Shown: one piece after another, positions 52,801 to 60,486 of the stretch
Position numbering within the stretch: the stretch's first letter is position 1
How the letters are laid out: the number at the start of each line of letters is the position of its first letter
Translations under genes and position numbers: made by a program
Source of the DNA: JBEHWX01 sp048498995
Lineage (GTDB): Bacteria; Bacteroidota; Ignavibacteria; OLB7
Assembly: GCA_048498995.1 (NCBI GenBank)
Contig: JBEHWX010000017.1
Location: 18,331-82,330, forward strand
Direction of reading: 5' to 3'
Length of the DNA stretch: 64,000 nt
Notes under the pieces: generated by a model
What the model saw: the letters and a program-made list of their open reading frames with translations, nothing else
Database searches by the model: none
What the model was told of the DNA's origin: nothing

Positions 52801-53563
52801 GGAGCAGCCCGAGGGCCCGCTCCCGCTCGGCCGGCTTGAGCACCGAGACGAGCCGGTCGATCGCCGAGGAGGTCCGATCGTCCAGAAGGATCTCCCGGAC
52901 CGCGCTCTCCAGCTCGCGGCGCCAGAGCTCGAGGGTGACCTCGCGATCGAGCGCCAGCACGCCGTGGCGGCGGCTGTACTCGATCACCTCACGCTTTCCG
53001 AGCATCATCCGGAGGATCTCCTCCATCTTCTCGCGGCCGATCCGGCGCGCCACCTGGTAGGCGGCGCTCGCCGGGCCGGAGGCACCACCGCCGGAAGCCT
53101 CGGAGCCGCCATCTCCATCGTCGAGTCCCCGCTCGATCGTCTCGGCGATCGACTCCTCCAGCAGTCGGCTTCGCTCGTAGCCGCTCAGGACGGTGAAGTT
53201 CGGGGGGACGTCGGTCTCGATCGGGAATTCGCGGAGAAGCTGGGCGCAGAACCCATGGATGGTGGCCACGACGGCGCTGGTGAGGTCCTCGCGGGCGCTC
53301 TTGAGCCGCTCCCATCGCTCCCGCCGGTCGGGATCGCCGAGGCGCTCCTCGAAGGCGGCGGCGATACGGCTCCGGAGCTCCGCGGCCGCCTTCTCGGTGA
53401 AGGTGATCGCGGCGATGTCGCGGGGCATCACCCCGCCGAACTCCACCAGGTCGCAGTAGCGGTTGACCAGCACCCGGGTCTTGCCGGAGCCGGCGTTGGC
53501 GGTTACCGAAAGATGTCGGAGCGGATCATGGGCTTTCCGCTGATCGAGCGTGAAGCTGGGCAT
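49802..53563 (-). CDS. addA: AddA-like UvrD-family helicase with C-terminal PD-(D/E)XK nuclease domain
   Basis: Start at ATG 53563 gives MPSFTLDQRKAHDPLRHLSV and Walker A TANAGSGKT near residue 20, followed by UvrD motifs (AAITFTEKAAAELRSRIA, LMIDEFQDTNELQ, IVGDRKQSIYGFRNADVAVF, LMTMHGAKGLEFPIVILPSL, ARLFYVAATRARDHLILSG). The C-terminal third is nuclease-like: CPTKYYLAFRLG (Cys near 995), GVADRVL, SIVHFKT near 1140, and the Cys triplet CPECPYWIEGAC near 1233-1244, as in Fe-S RecB-type nucleases. The usual acidic residue of D-x-K is His here (VHFK). Such enzymes resect double-strand breaks with AddB; no addB is in the window. Confidence 0.9.
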   Translation of the reverse strand: MPSFTLDQRKAHDPLRHLSVTANAGSGKTRVLVNRYCDLVEFGGVMPRDIAAITFTEKAAAELRSRIAAAFEERLGDPDRRERWERLKSAREDLTSAVVATIHGFCAQLLREFPIETDVPPNFTVLSGYERSRLLEESIAETIERGLDDGDGGSEASGGGASGPASAAYQVARRIGREKMEEILRMMLGKREVIEYSRRHGVLALDREVTLELWRRELESAVREILLDDRTSSAIDRLVSVLKPAERERALGLLRGIRGSGDIRRVIADARDLVTEILCTKEAKGIRKGSYAITKDEFPLLEEPITRVMASWRRAPRLFSGEAEPEHDPQLLWDARILLALYDEILRGYDARKNAVGALDFEDLQLRLLAALERPEAAARVARRFRYLMIDEFQDTNELQLAIARHMLADLRFGNLCIVGDRKQSIYGFRNADVAVFEQANREILEANAAGGFGGTDLLFRGEPVPPRTLEESLGMIGLDASFRLLPSICAYVNAACAPLIEGSAGDGVIYEPLVCARVSEGEGRVEMLLTDPPREAERNAPERNAPEPGLELLPAEPPPTEAEMIARRILSLVEGDGVVWEPGPDGVEAPRAPRFTDVAILCRKRSQFPAIERALRGYGIPFITFGGVGFYRTQEIYDLLNYLRALIDPHDEIALIGLFRSPYFCVSDAELFRLRPPRRGEEAAGLWDRAARRAGSDAAEPALRRAVEMIADDRSMAGRVPISMLIRRIVERTGWRGAVIGAERGEQNLANVEKLIEIAREFEGRGFTNLFDFVERITELVEREELEGEAVVTSGRDAVRLMTMHGAKGLEFPIVILPSLHSRVRPPSEPYFDKKLGFGWNWKFNRREHRPAATVLMAIREGARNRAEEARLFYVAATRARDHLILSGIHDPDHPTTDTMLDWALAPLGSVPEEDEERVLEVEDLPFLAPDGATRVTARWRLPIRCFRSVADLPRHVPLTRPPVPFRAGLVRAEAIVPRATGETYSATQILVHHQCPTKYYLAFRLGMPEEIGEAYMIDPDRRDTEEGTIYARLFRYVAYRLDTVAGADGIDPERLGALVEQALATHPLTSERQDRLRLRLLEPFLRMFTSEEVVATLFPGGARPQVEYELTLPFGEELLIGVADRVLRGPGGETSIVHFKTIDTEPGELDRLAESYLPQLRVYAYLLMRMDGRLERVAATLIFACAPELPRRTLFTRADMERIEEDIARDLAEIRDLTYGTGGRLPLRTPHCPECPYWIEGACLLGREEVV

Positions 53564-53692
53564 AGGGAGCGTTCGGAGGGAAGGAATCGGCCAAAGGTAC
53601 GGCGATTTTCTCCCCCCTCGCCGGAGCGCCCCGACCCCCGGCCGGGAAAAAGAGGCTCGCCGGCTGGCCGCCACCTGTTAACTTTGCGTGCT

Positions 53693-56026
53693 ATGGCAGA
53701 ACGCAAATGTGTCTACGACCCGCTGGTGGAGATCATGGCCTACTACCAGGGGAAGACCGGTACCAAGGAAAAGGCCGATACGTCGAATCTTCCCGTCGAG
53801 GAGCGGCTCAAGCAGCGGATCATCGACGGCGATCAGATCGGGCTGGACAATGATCTGGCCGAGGCGCTCAAGAGCCACCCGCCCCTGACGATCATCAACA
53901 CCTTCCTCCTGGACGGCATGAAGGTCGTCGGCGAGCTCTTCGGCTCCGGCCAGATGCAGCTCCCGTTCGTCCTCCAGTCGGCCGAGACGATGAAATCCGC
54001 CGTCGCCTACCTCGAGCCCTACATGGAGAAGAGCGAGGGGACGGCCAAGGGGATCATGGTGCTGGCGACGGTGAAGGGGGATGTCCACGACATCGGCAAG
54101 AACCTGGTGGATATCATCCTGACCAACAACGGCTACCGGGTGATCAACCTCGGCATCAAGGTGCCGGTGGAGACGATGCTCGAGCGCGCCACCGAGCACA
54201 AGGCCGACGCGATCGGCATGAGCGGCCTGCTGGTCAAGAGCACACTGATCATGAAGGAGAACCTGCAGCTGATGCAGGGACGCGGCATCGACATCCCGGT
54301 GGTGCTCGGCGGCGCGGCCCTGACGCGGCGCTACGTCGAGCAGGATCTCCGCGGGATCTACGGCCCGAACGTGGCCTACGCCGAGGATGCCTTCGCCGGC
54401 CTCCGCTACATGGAGCGGATCGTCGGCGGCACGCCGCTCGACGGCCCGGCCCCGACCTCCGGCGCGGCCGCCGGAACGGCTTCCGGCGCCGCGCGCGCCG
54501 ACGGCTCCGGCGAGCAGGATGGCCAGGCGCGTCCCCAGCGTCGGATCGTGGAGCGCGAGGCGATCCACATTCGCCACCCGTACGAGGAGGAGCTGGAGAT
54601 GCTCGGCGACATCATGGGGGTGGAGGCGGAGGATCTGATCGAGGCCGACCTGAACGAGCTCTACGTGGCCGAGCTGCACGAGCAGGTGATCGGCGGCGGA
54701 CGTCTGCTCCGGACCAGCGAGGAGAGCTCGATCTACGAGCTGACGAACATCGCCATGCTCCCGGAGCAGTGGACCGCCGGGGCCGGCATGGAGCTGGTGC
54801 GCGCCATGCGGCGCGATGCCCGCGCCGCCGACCAGGAGGCGGAGATCTACGTGACCTGCGACCCTGACGACGCCGAGCTCGGACGCTTCTATCGTACCCT
54901 CGGCTTCGAGCTCGTTCCGCTGGACAACCCGCGCTCCCTGATGGCGCGCGAGAAGGTGAACTACTGCGTGGAGACGTACGGCCGCGCGCCGGCGCTCTAC
55001 TTCTCGAAGCCGGCCGCCGCCATCTCCGACGGCCCGGCCCGCGAGATCTCCCGCCACCTCCAGCAGGAGCAGGAGCGGGACGCCGATTTCCCGGTGGCGA
55101 CCGAGGAATACGAGACCGATCTGAACGTCCACCGTCGCCGCGTCACCTCCGATGTCGACCGGAGCGCGCCGGTGCCGACCCCGCCGTTCTACGGCTCCCG
55201 GATCATCGAGAACATCCACCTGGAGAAGGTGTTCGAGTACATCAACGAGGTGGCGCTGGTGCGCGGGCAGTGGCAGGTGAAGAAGGGGAAGCGATCGGCC
55301 GAGGAGTACCGCCGCGAGCTGGAGCAGATCGTGATGCCGAAGCTGGAGGAGATGAAGCTCCGCGCCAAGCGGGAGAAGCTCCTCGAGCCGAAGGTGATCT
55401 ACGGCTACTTCCCCTGCAAGGCGGACTACAACACGCTGATCGTCTACAAGCCGAAGGGACTCGAGGGGAGCGAGCTCCACGGCGAGTGGCCCGACGTGAA
55501 GCTCGACCAGGAGCATCTGGAGGAGTGGCAGCGCTTCGAGTTCCCCCGCCAGTCGCACGGACGGCATCTCTGCATCTCCGACTTCTTCCGTCCGGTCGAG
55601 AGCCCGGAGTTCGACGTGGTCCCCTTCCAGATCGTGACCATGGGGGAGAAGGCGACCGAGTATTCGGCCAGGCTTTTCGCGGCCAACGATTACGCGGACT
55701 ATCTCTACTTCCACGGCCTTTCGGTGGAGTCGGCCGAGGCGCTGGCCGAGTACTGGCACAAGTCGATCCGGACCGAGCTGGGGATCGCCGGCAACGACGC
55801 CGCGGATATCCGCCGGCTCTTCTCGCAGGGCTATCAGGGGAGCCGTTACTCCTTCGGCTACTCGGCCTGCCCGAACCTGGAGGATCAGACGCAGCTGTTC
55901 GCCATTCTGGACCCGGAGCGGATCGGCGTGCACCTGACCGAGGAGTTCATGCTCGATCCCGAGCAGTCGACCAGCGCGATCGTGATCCATCATCCGGCCG
56001 CCAAGTACTTCAACATCCGCGACTGA
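53693..56026 (+). CDS. metH: Methionine synthase C-terminal part (B12-binding and activation modules) with a GNAT-like insert
   Basis: 777 aa. Residues about 30-110 are the B12-binding cap (VGELFGSGQMQLPFVLQSAE). Residues 115-245 are the cobalamin Rossmann domain with the DxHxxG motif D130VHDIG135, His132 being the lower ligand. Residues 250-285 are a Gly/Ala-rich linker. Residues about 290-415 look like a GNAT domain (TNIAMLPEQWTAGAGMELVR, AELGRFYRTLGFELVPLD). Residues about 490-777 are the AdoMet-dependent activation domain (TPPFYGSRIIENIHLEKVFE, YFPCKADYNTLIVY, YQGSRYSFGYSACPNLEDQ). The homocysteine and folate modules of full MetH are missing, so another gene must supply them. ATG 53693 is 129 nt from the divergent addA start. 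Confidence 0.88.
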   Translation: MAERKCVYDPLVEIMAYYQGKTGTKEKADTSNLPVEERLKQRIIDGDQIGLDNDLAEALKSHPPLTIINTFLLDGMKVVGELFGSGQMQLPFVLQSAETMKSAVAYLEPYMEKSEGTAKGIMVLATVKGDVHDIGKNLVDIILTNNGYRVINLGIKVPVETMLERATEHKADAIGMSGLLVKSTLIMKENLQLMQGRGIDIPVVLGGAALTRRYVEQDLRGIYGPNVAYAEDAFAGLRYMERIVGGTPLDGPAPTSGAAAGTASGAARADGSGEQDGQARPQRRIVEREAIHIRHPYEEELEMLGDIMGVEAEDLIEADLNELYVAELHEQVIGGGRLLRTSEESSIYELTNIAMLPEQWTAGAGMELVRAMRRDARAADQEAEIYVTCDPDDAELGRFYRTLGFELVPLDNPRSLMAREKVNYCVETYGRAPALYFSKPAAAISDGPAREISRHLQQEQERDADFPVATEEYETDLNVHRRRVTSDVDRSAPVPTPPFYGSRIIENIHLEKVFEYINEVALVRGQWQVKKGKRSAEEYRRELEQIVMPKLEEMKLRAKREKLLEPKVIYGYFPCKADYNTLIVYKPKGLEGSELHGEWPDVKLDQEHLEEWQRFEFPRQSHGRHLCISDFFRPVESPEFDVVPFQIVTMGEKATEYSARLFAANDYADYLYFHGLSVESAEALAEYWHKSIRTELGIAGNDAADIRRLFSQGYQGSRYSFGYSACPNLEDQTQLFAILDPERIGVHLTEEFMLDPEQSTSAIVIHHPAAKYFNIRD

Positions 56027-56040
56027 CGCGGCGGCGAAGG

Positions 56041-56064
56041 CGGAGGCATTGCCGGAGGCATTGC
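56041..56064. repeat. Two copies of a 12-bp repeat after metH
   Basis: CGGAGGCATTGC is repeated at 56041-56052 and 56053-56064. Too short to judge. Confidence 0.5.
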
Positions 56065-56123
56065 CGGGCCGGAACCGACTTCGACATTCCAGACCGACGC
56101 GCGCCATCCGGGCGTGTGATGCG

Positions 56124-56162
56124 ACCCCTTCCTCCTGTGTCAAGAGGAAGGGGTTTCATTTT
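56124..56162 (+). terminator. Rho-independent terminator of metH
   Basis: ACCCCTTCCTC pairs with GAGGAAGGGGT, followed by TTCATTTT. The remaining 200 nt before the next gene show only a possible leader; no other gene is seen in 56027-56363. Confidence 0.85.
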
Positions 56163-56363
56163 ACCCCGATTCGCGGCATCCGGTCCAGGCTCATACCGCC
56201 CCACGCCGGAGATCTCCATGGCGGCCAGCTCACTCCCCGAAACCGGGGAACGCCGACGCGGAGAACGAGATCGCGCACGACACATCGTGCTTCCCAGCTC
56301 GGTACCAATCAGGCTTCAATCTCCTAATCTCTATCTCTCAACCAACGTGGAGGTGGTTCCACC

Positions 56364-59300
56364 ATGAGTATCCGCTCACCATTGCAAGTGTTCCTGGGGC
56401 TCGTCGCCGCCCTGCTGCTGTTCGTCACGCCGGAGGCGGGAACGCGGCGGGCGATGGCCCAGGTCCGGTCGGTCTGCGACTCGATGTCCGTGACGGCGCA
56501 GAGCGCCGGCGAGTGCTGTTTCCGATTCTCGATGACCCGCCTGGACGGCAGGAGCATCACCAGGATCGTTCTTCGCCCGTACGGCGGCACCATTACCGGC
56601 GCCACCGCGGGGAACACCGCGGGCACCGCCGGCGCCAGCTACACGGCCGATTCGTCCCAGGTCCGGTACAACTTCCCGAACGGGATGCCGCGGCGCTTCG
56701 ACAGCGCCACGATCTGCTTCAACTCCCCGCAGGGAGTCATCACCCTGCTGGTCACCTGGTGGGCCGGCGACGCGCTGCTGTGCACCGACACGCTGACGCT
56801 CCGCTGCCAGACCACGCCGCCGCCGCCGCGCTGCCTGCAGATCTTCAGCGACACGGCGCGCTGCCTCCAGAACGGCACCTACAGCTACACCTATCGGGTG
56901 TCCAATCTGTCGAGCTTCAACATCGCCACGATGACGACGCAGGTGAAGGCGCCGGGGAACAACGTTCCGCTCACCTCCCGCTCCACGCAGCTCAACCCGC
57001 TGGTGCAGCCGGGACAGGCCACCCCGGCACAGTCGCTCACCTTCACGCTCCCGCAGGGCTCGAACGCCCAGACGGTGACCGTGATCGTGCAGATCTGCTC
57101 CCCGGTGCAGATCAAGCGTGACAGCTCCGGCCGCGTCGACAGCACGCGCCAGTGCTGCACCGATTCGGTCGTGATCAAGCTGCCGGCTTGCCAGCCGACG
57201 AATAACTGCGGCACGGTCGACAGCTCGAACATCACCTGCACGGCCAACGGCTACCAGTGGTGCTTCACCTTCCGGAACAACGCCGCATACCCGATCAACC
57301 AGCTCACGATCGTTTCCGGCGTCAACGGCGGCAGCCAGACCGTGAACTTCTCGCCGGCGGTGAATCCGGGCGGCGTCAAGTCGCTCTGCGTGCCGCTCGG
57401 CGCCGGCAAGACCGGTGGCGTGACCAACTCGCTGACCTTCTGCTACAACGTCGTCCGCTTCGACACGATCCGCCGCGGCGACTCGATCATCACGGTGCGT
57501 GACACGGTGGTCCGCCGCGAGTGCTGCACCACGCAGGTCCAGGTGAAGCTGCCGGAGTGCAACTCCACCGGCTGCCTCACGATGCTCGATCCGCGCGTGG
57601 AGTGCGACTCCTCCGGACGCGGCTACAACATCTGCTTCGCCATCCGGAACAACGCCTCCTGGAAAGCCTGGCGTCTGGCGATGACGCCGATCTCACCGGT
57701 CGACGTCCTGATCCAGCCGGGAGAGACGGGGCTTCCGGGAGTGGCTCCGAACGGGACCGCCACCGTCTGCTTCACGCTACAGACGAAGAATCTGAGCGGC
57801 GGCGTGCTGGTGCTCCGGCTCCGGATGTGCGACAGCACCGGACGGAACTGCTGCTACGATTCGGTGACGATCCAGCTTCCGCCGTGCGGCCATGAGCCGT
57901 CGAACGACTGCTGCGCCAACTTCCGGAAGGTCTTCTCCGGCGTGGTCGCCAGCGGCTCCTCCAGCGGCTTCGGCGCGGTCAACGGCTTCCTGCAGGCCGG
58001 CCCGCAGTCGATCAAGTCGGTCTCGGCCACGCTCGTCTCGGCGACGGTCAACGGTCAGCCGGCCTACGGCTACTTCAACTTCGGGCTCCTGTACAACGCC
58101 TTCGGCGTCGGCACGGTCACTCCGCCGCCGTACGGCTCGGAGGTCGTCTGGACGATGCCGGGCGGCGTGAACATGAACGGCGCCACGCAGTTCTTCCTGT
58201 CGACGAAGTTCCCGCCGCTGGCGACGAACCTCAAGCGCGACACGGTCCGCTTCTGCGTCAAGTTCCGCTACACCGACATCAACTGCGTCACCTGCGACAC
58301 GACCCTCTGCTTCACCACGGTCCGGTACCGCTTCGGCGGCAACAACGGCAATGGCAAGAAGACGGAGCGGAAGGATGAGGGTGGCCTGCTCGGCGCCGCC
58401 GGCGCGACCGTCAGCGGCAGCATCACCGGCGCCAACACCTCCTCGATGAAGGTGGTCTTCCCGCAGCCGCCGGCCGAGCTCGGCACCGTCAACTACGTCG
58501 GACTCCGGATCATGCCGGGAACCGACGGGGTGACGATCACCTCGGTGAACTCCAAGGAGGCCGGACGGACCTTCACCATCGCCAACGGCTGGGCACTCTC
58601 CAGCTTCAAGGCCAACGCCGGTGACGAGGCCAACCTCGACATCACCTACGCCAACCTCGGCAACCGCGCCTCGGTGGAGCATCGCGTGGCGCTCCTGTAC
58701 ACCAGCTCCAACTCGCAGGGGGGTATCCTCGAGGAAGAGATGGTGGTGACGCTCACGAAGTCCGGCCAGGTCACGAAGGATACCCTCATCTCGACCCACG
58801 CGGGTCTGACCGAGGCGTACACCTTCGCCGTGCACCTGTCGAACGCCAACGATGCCAAGGAGCCGATCAGCCGGATGGTGATCACCACCGATGATCCGAC
58901 CAAGATCATCGCCGTAGGCCCGACCGCCAGCGACTCCCGCGCCACGCTCTCCTTCGGCACCCTGCAGGATGGCAGCAGCCGGAACTTCGTCGGCGAGATC
59001 GTCGACGGCGGCCAGGTGGCGATCGCCCCGGCCAAGGAGTACGGCCCGATCTACCTGACCCTCGTCGGCCAGGTCGGCGAGACCTTCAACCCGACGGTCC
59101 ACTTCACGACGCTCAACGCCAACGGCCAGGTGCTCTCCGAGGGATCGGTGACGCTGACCGATCCGGCCGCGGGAGTCACGCGTGGCGCCGACGGCCAGGT
59201 CACGACCGGCGCGATGCTCCGTCAGAGCTTCCCGAATCCGGCCACCGGATCGGCGACGATCCAGTTCCGCCTCTCCTCCAACGAGCGGGGCGTGAGCCTG

Positions 59301-59474
59301 GTGGTGACCGACATGAAGGGAGCCCAGGTGGCCACGCTGATCGACGGTGAGTCGCTCACCGCCGGCGAGCATGCCGCCTACTTCGACACCTCGTCGCTCC
59401 CGGCCGGAACGTACTACTATACGCTCCGCGTCGGCGGCCGTGTCGAGACCAAGTCGATGCAGATCATCCGCTGA
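56364..59474 (+). CDS. Large secreted cysteine-rich repeat protein with T9SS C-terminal domain
   Basis: 1036 aa. Signal peptide at residues about 8-33 (FLGLVAALLLFVTPEAGTRR, then AMAQ). Residues about 35-520 hold four to five related domains of about 115 residues; three of them end in the same signature (CCTDSVVIKLPAC, CCTTQVQVKLPEC, CCYDSVTIQLPPC). Then comes a domain without the CC motif and a beta-sandwich region that resembles CARDB/cohesin-like folds (TVRFCVKFRYTDINCVTCDT, then GTVNYVGLRIMPGTDGV). The last about 80 residues are a T9SS domain (RQSFPNPATGSATIQFRLSS ... PAGTYYYTLRVGGRVETKSM). No catalytic motif; a surface structural or adhesive role is inferred. It is flanked by terminators and so is a single transcript. 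Confidence 0.87.
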   Translation: MSIRSPLQVFLGLVAALLLFVTPEAGTRRAMAQVRSVCDSMSVTAQSAGECCFRFSMTRLDGRSITRIVLRPYGGTITGATAGNTAGTAGASYTADSSQVRYNFPNGMPRRFDSATICFNSPQGVITLLVTWWAGDALLCTDTLTLRCQTTPPPPRCLQIFSDTARCLQNGTYSYTYRVSNLSSFNIATMTTQVKAPGNNVPLTSRSTQLNPLVQPGQATPAQSLTFTLPQGSNAQTVTVIVQICSPVQIKRDSSGRVDSTRQCCTDSVVIKLPACQPTNNCGTVDSSNITCTANGYQWCFTFRNNAAYPINQLTIVSGVNGGSQTVNFSPAVNPGGVKSLCVPLGAGKTGGVTNSLTFCYNVVRFDTIRRGDSIITVRDTVVRRECCTTQVQVKLPECNSTGCLTMLDPRVECDSSGRGYNICFAIRNNASWKAWRLAMTPISPVDVLIQPGETGLPGVAPNGTATVCFTLQTKNLSGGVLVLRLRMCDSTGRNCCYDSVTIQLPPCGHEPSNDCCANFRKVFSGVVASGSSSGFGAVNGFLQAGPQSIKSVSATLVSATVNGQPAYGYFNFGLLYNAFGVGTVTPPPYGSEVVWTMPGGVNMNGATQFFLSTKFPPLATNLKRDTVRFCVKFRYTDINCVTCDTTLCFTTVRYRFGGNNGNGKKTERKDEGGLLGAAGATVSGSITGANTSSMKVVFPQPPAELGTVNYVGLRIMPGTDGVTITSVNSKEAGRTFTIANGWALSSFKANAGDEANLDITYANLGNRASVEHRVALLYTSSNSQGGILEEEMVVTLTKSGQVTKDTLISTHAGLTEAYTFAVHLSNANDAKEPISRMVITTDDPTKIIAVGPTASDSRATLSFGTLQDGSSRNFVGEIVDGGQVAIAPAKEYGPIYLTLVGQVGETFNPTVHFTTLNANGQVLSEGSVTLTDPAAGVTRGADGQVTTGAMLRQSFPNPATGSATIQFRLSSNERGVSLVVTDMKGAQVATLIDGESLTAGEHAAYFDTSSLPAGTYYYTLRVGGRVETKSMQIIR

Positions 59475-59521
59475 CGACGGATACCATCGGCGATGCCCGC
59501 GCATCCCGATGCCGTGAACGA

Positions 59522-59562
59522 GCGAGCCCTTCCACCGGATGGTGGAAGGGCTCGCGTGTTTT
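59522..59562 (+). terminator. Terminator of the cysteine-rich protein gene
   Basis: Perfect 15-bp stem GCGAGCCCTTCCACC / GGTGGAAGGGCTCGC with loop GGAT, then GTGTTTTCG. Confidence 0.88.
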
Positions 59563-59651
59563 CGAGAAGATCGTGTGAGATCACGCCGCCGCGACTCCGC
59601 TGCGCACATGCCCGTGACGGCCGTGGGTCGGCGTGGCCGGAGCGCTCCGGA

Positions 59652-60296
59652 TCACGCTCCGCCGACGTACGGGTTGGAGATCCGCTCCTCGCCGATCGTG
59701 GTCGACGGACCATGCCCCGGATAGACCGAGGTCTCGTCCGGCAGGGGGAGAAGATGATCGGTGATCGAGGAGATCAGCGTTCCCCAGTCGCCGCCGGGGA
59801 GATCGGTTCTCCCGACCGAGCCGGCGAAGAGCGTGTCGCCGACGAAGATCACGCCGTGGGCGCGGTCGTACAGACAGATTCCCCCCTCGGTGTGGCCGGG
59901 GGTGTGAAGCACGTCGAAGCGGATGTCTCCGAGATGGAACGTATCCCCCTGATGCAGGTGTCCGTCCGGCGCGGTTCCCTCGATCGTGAAGGGGAGCTTC
60001 CAGATCGTGTGCGCCATCGGATCCACGAGACGATACTCGTCGTCCGGATGGACGTAGATCCGCATCTCCGGGAAGCGCTGCTTCAGCGGCACCACGTCGC
60101 CGGTGTGATCCCAGTGGGAGTGGGTGAGAATCAGGGCGCGCGGGGTGGCGCCGGCCGCGTCGAGCGCGGCGACGAACCGATCGGCGGAGTCGACCGGCGC
60201 GTCGATGATCACCGCGTCGCCGGTGGCGTCGTCGATCACCAGGTAGCCGATGGTCGCCACCGGACCGGCCTCGAAGGCATGTATCTGAAGTGACAT
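59652..60296 (-). CDS. MBL-fold metallo-hydrolase (glyoxalase II-like)
   Basis: 214 aa with the full metallo-beta-lactamase signature: LTHSHWDHTGD (HxHxDH), then later H in LHTPGHTEGGICLY, D in FVGDTLFAGSVGRTDLPGGD and H in YPGHGPSTTIGEERISNPY. This set and the length match the cytoplasmic hydroxyacylglutathione-hydrolase-like / rhodanese-less MBL proteins; two metal ions (Zn/Fe) are expected. Substrate is not determined. It runs against the cysteine-rich gene and divergently to the dehydrogenase at 60487. Confidence 0.92.
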   Translation of the reverse strand: MSLQIHAFEAGPVATIGYLVIDDATGDAVIIDAPVDSADRFVAALDAAGATPRALILTHSHWDHTGDVVPLKQRFPEMRIYVHPDDEYRLVDPMAHTIWKLPFTIEGTAPDGHLHQGDTFHLGDIRFDVLHTPGHTEGGICLYDRAHGVIFVGDTLFAGSVGRTDLPGGDWGTLISSITDHLLPLPDETSVYPGHGPSTTIGEERISNPYVGGA

Positions 60297-60486
60297 CTGA
60301 AAGCTCGTGTTCGTTCCCCTTCCGGAAGGCCGCTCCCCGGCGCGCGCGACGCACGGAACGCGGCACGCGACGCGGGACGCGCGGAGGGTCCGGACGCGGC
60401 TCCATGGCTCGGAGCGGCGCGGGGGAAAAGGAGTAAGTTACGAACGGCCCCAGCTCCGTTCAGAATCAACTCACCTCGGGTGCACC

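Noticed and set aside
49490..53692. Upstream part of a 2178-aa plus-strand frame ending with MetH
   Set aside because: It is opposite the AddA-like gene and has no family motif before the ATG at 53693; the real gene starts there.
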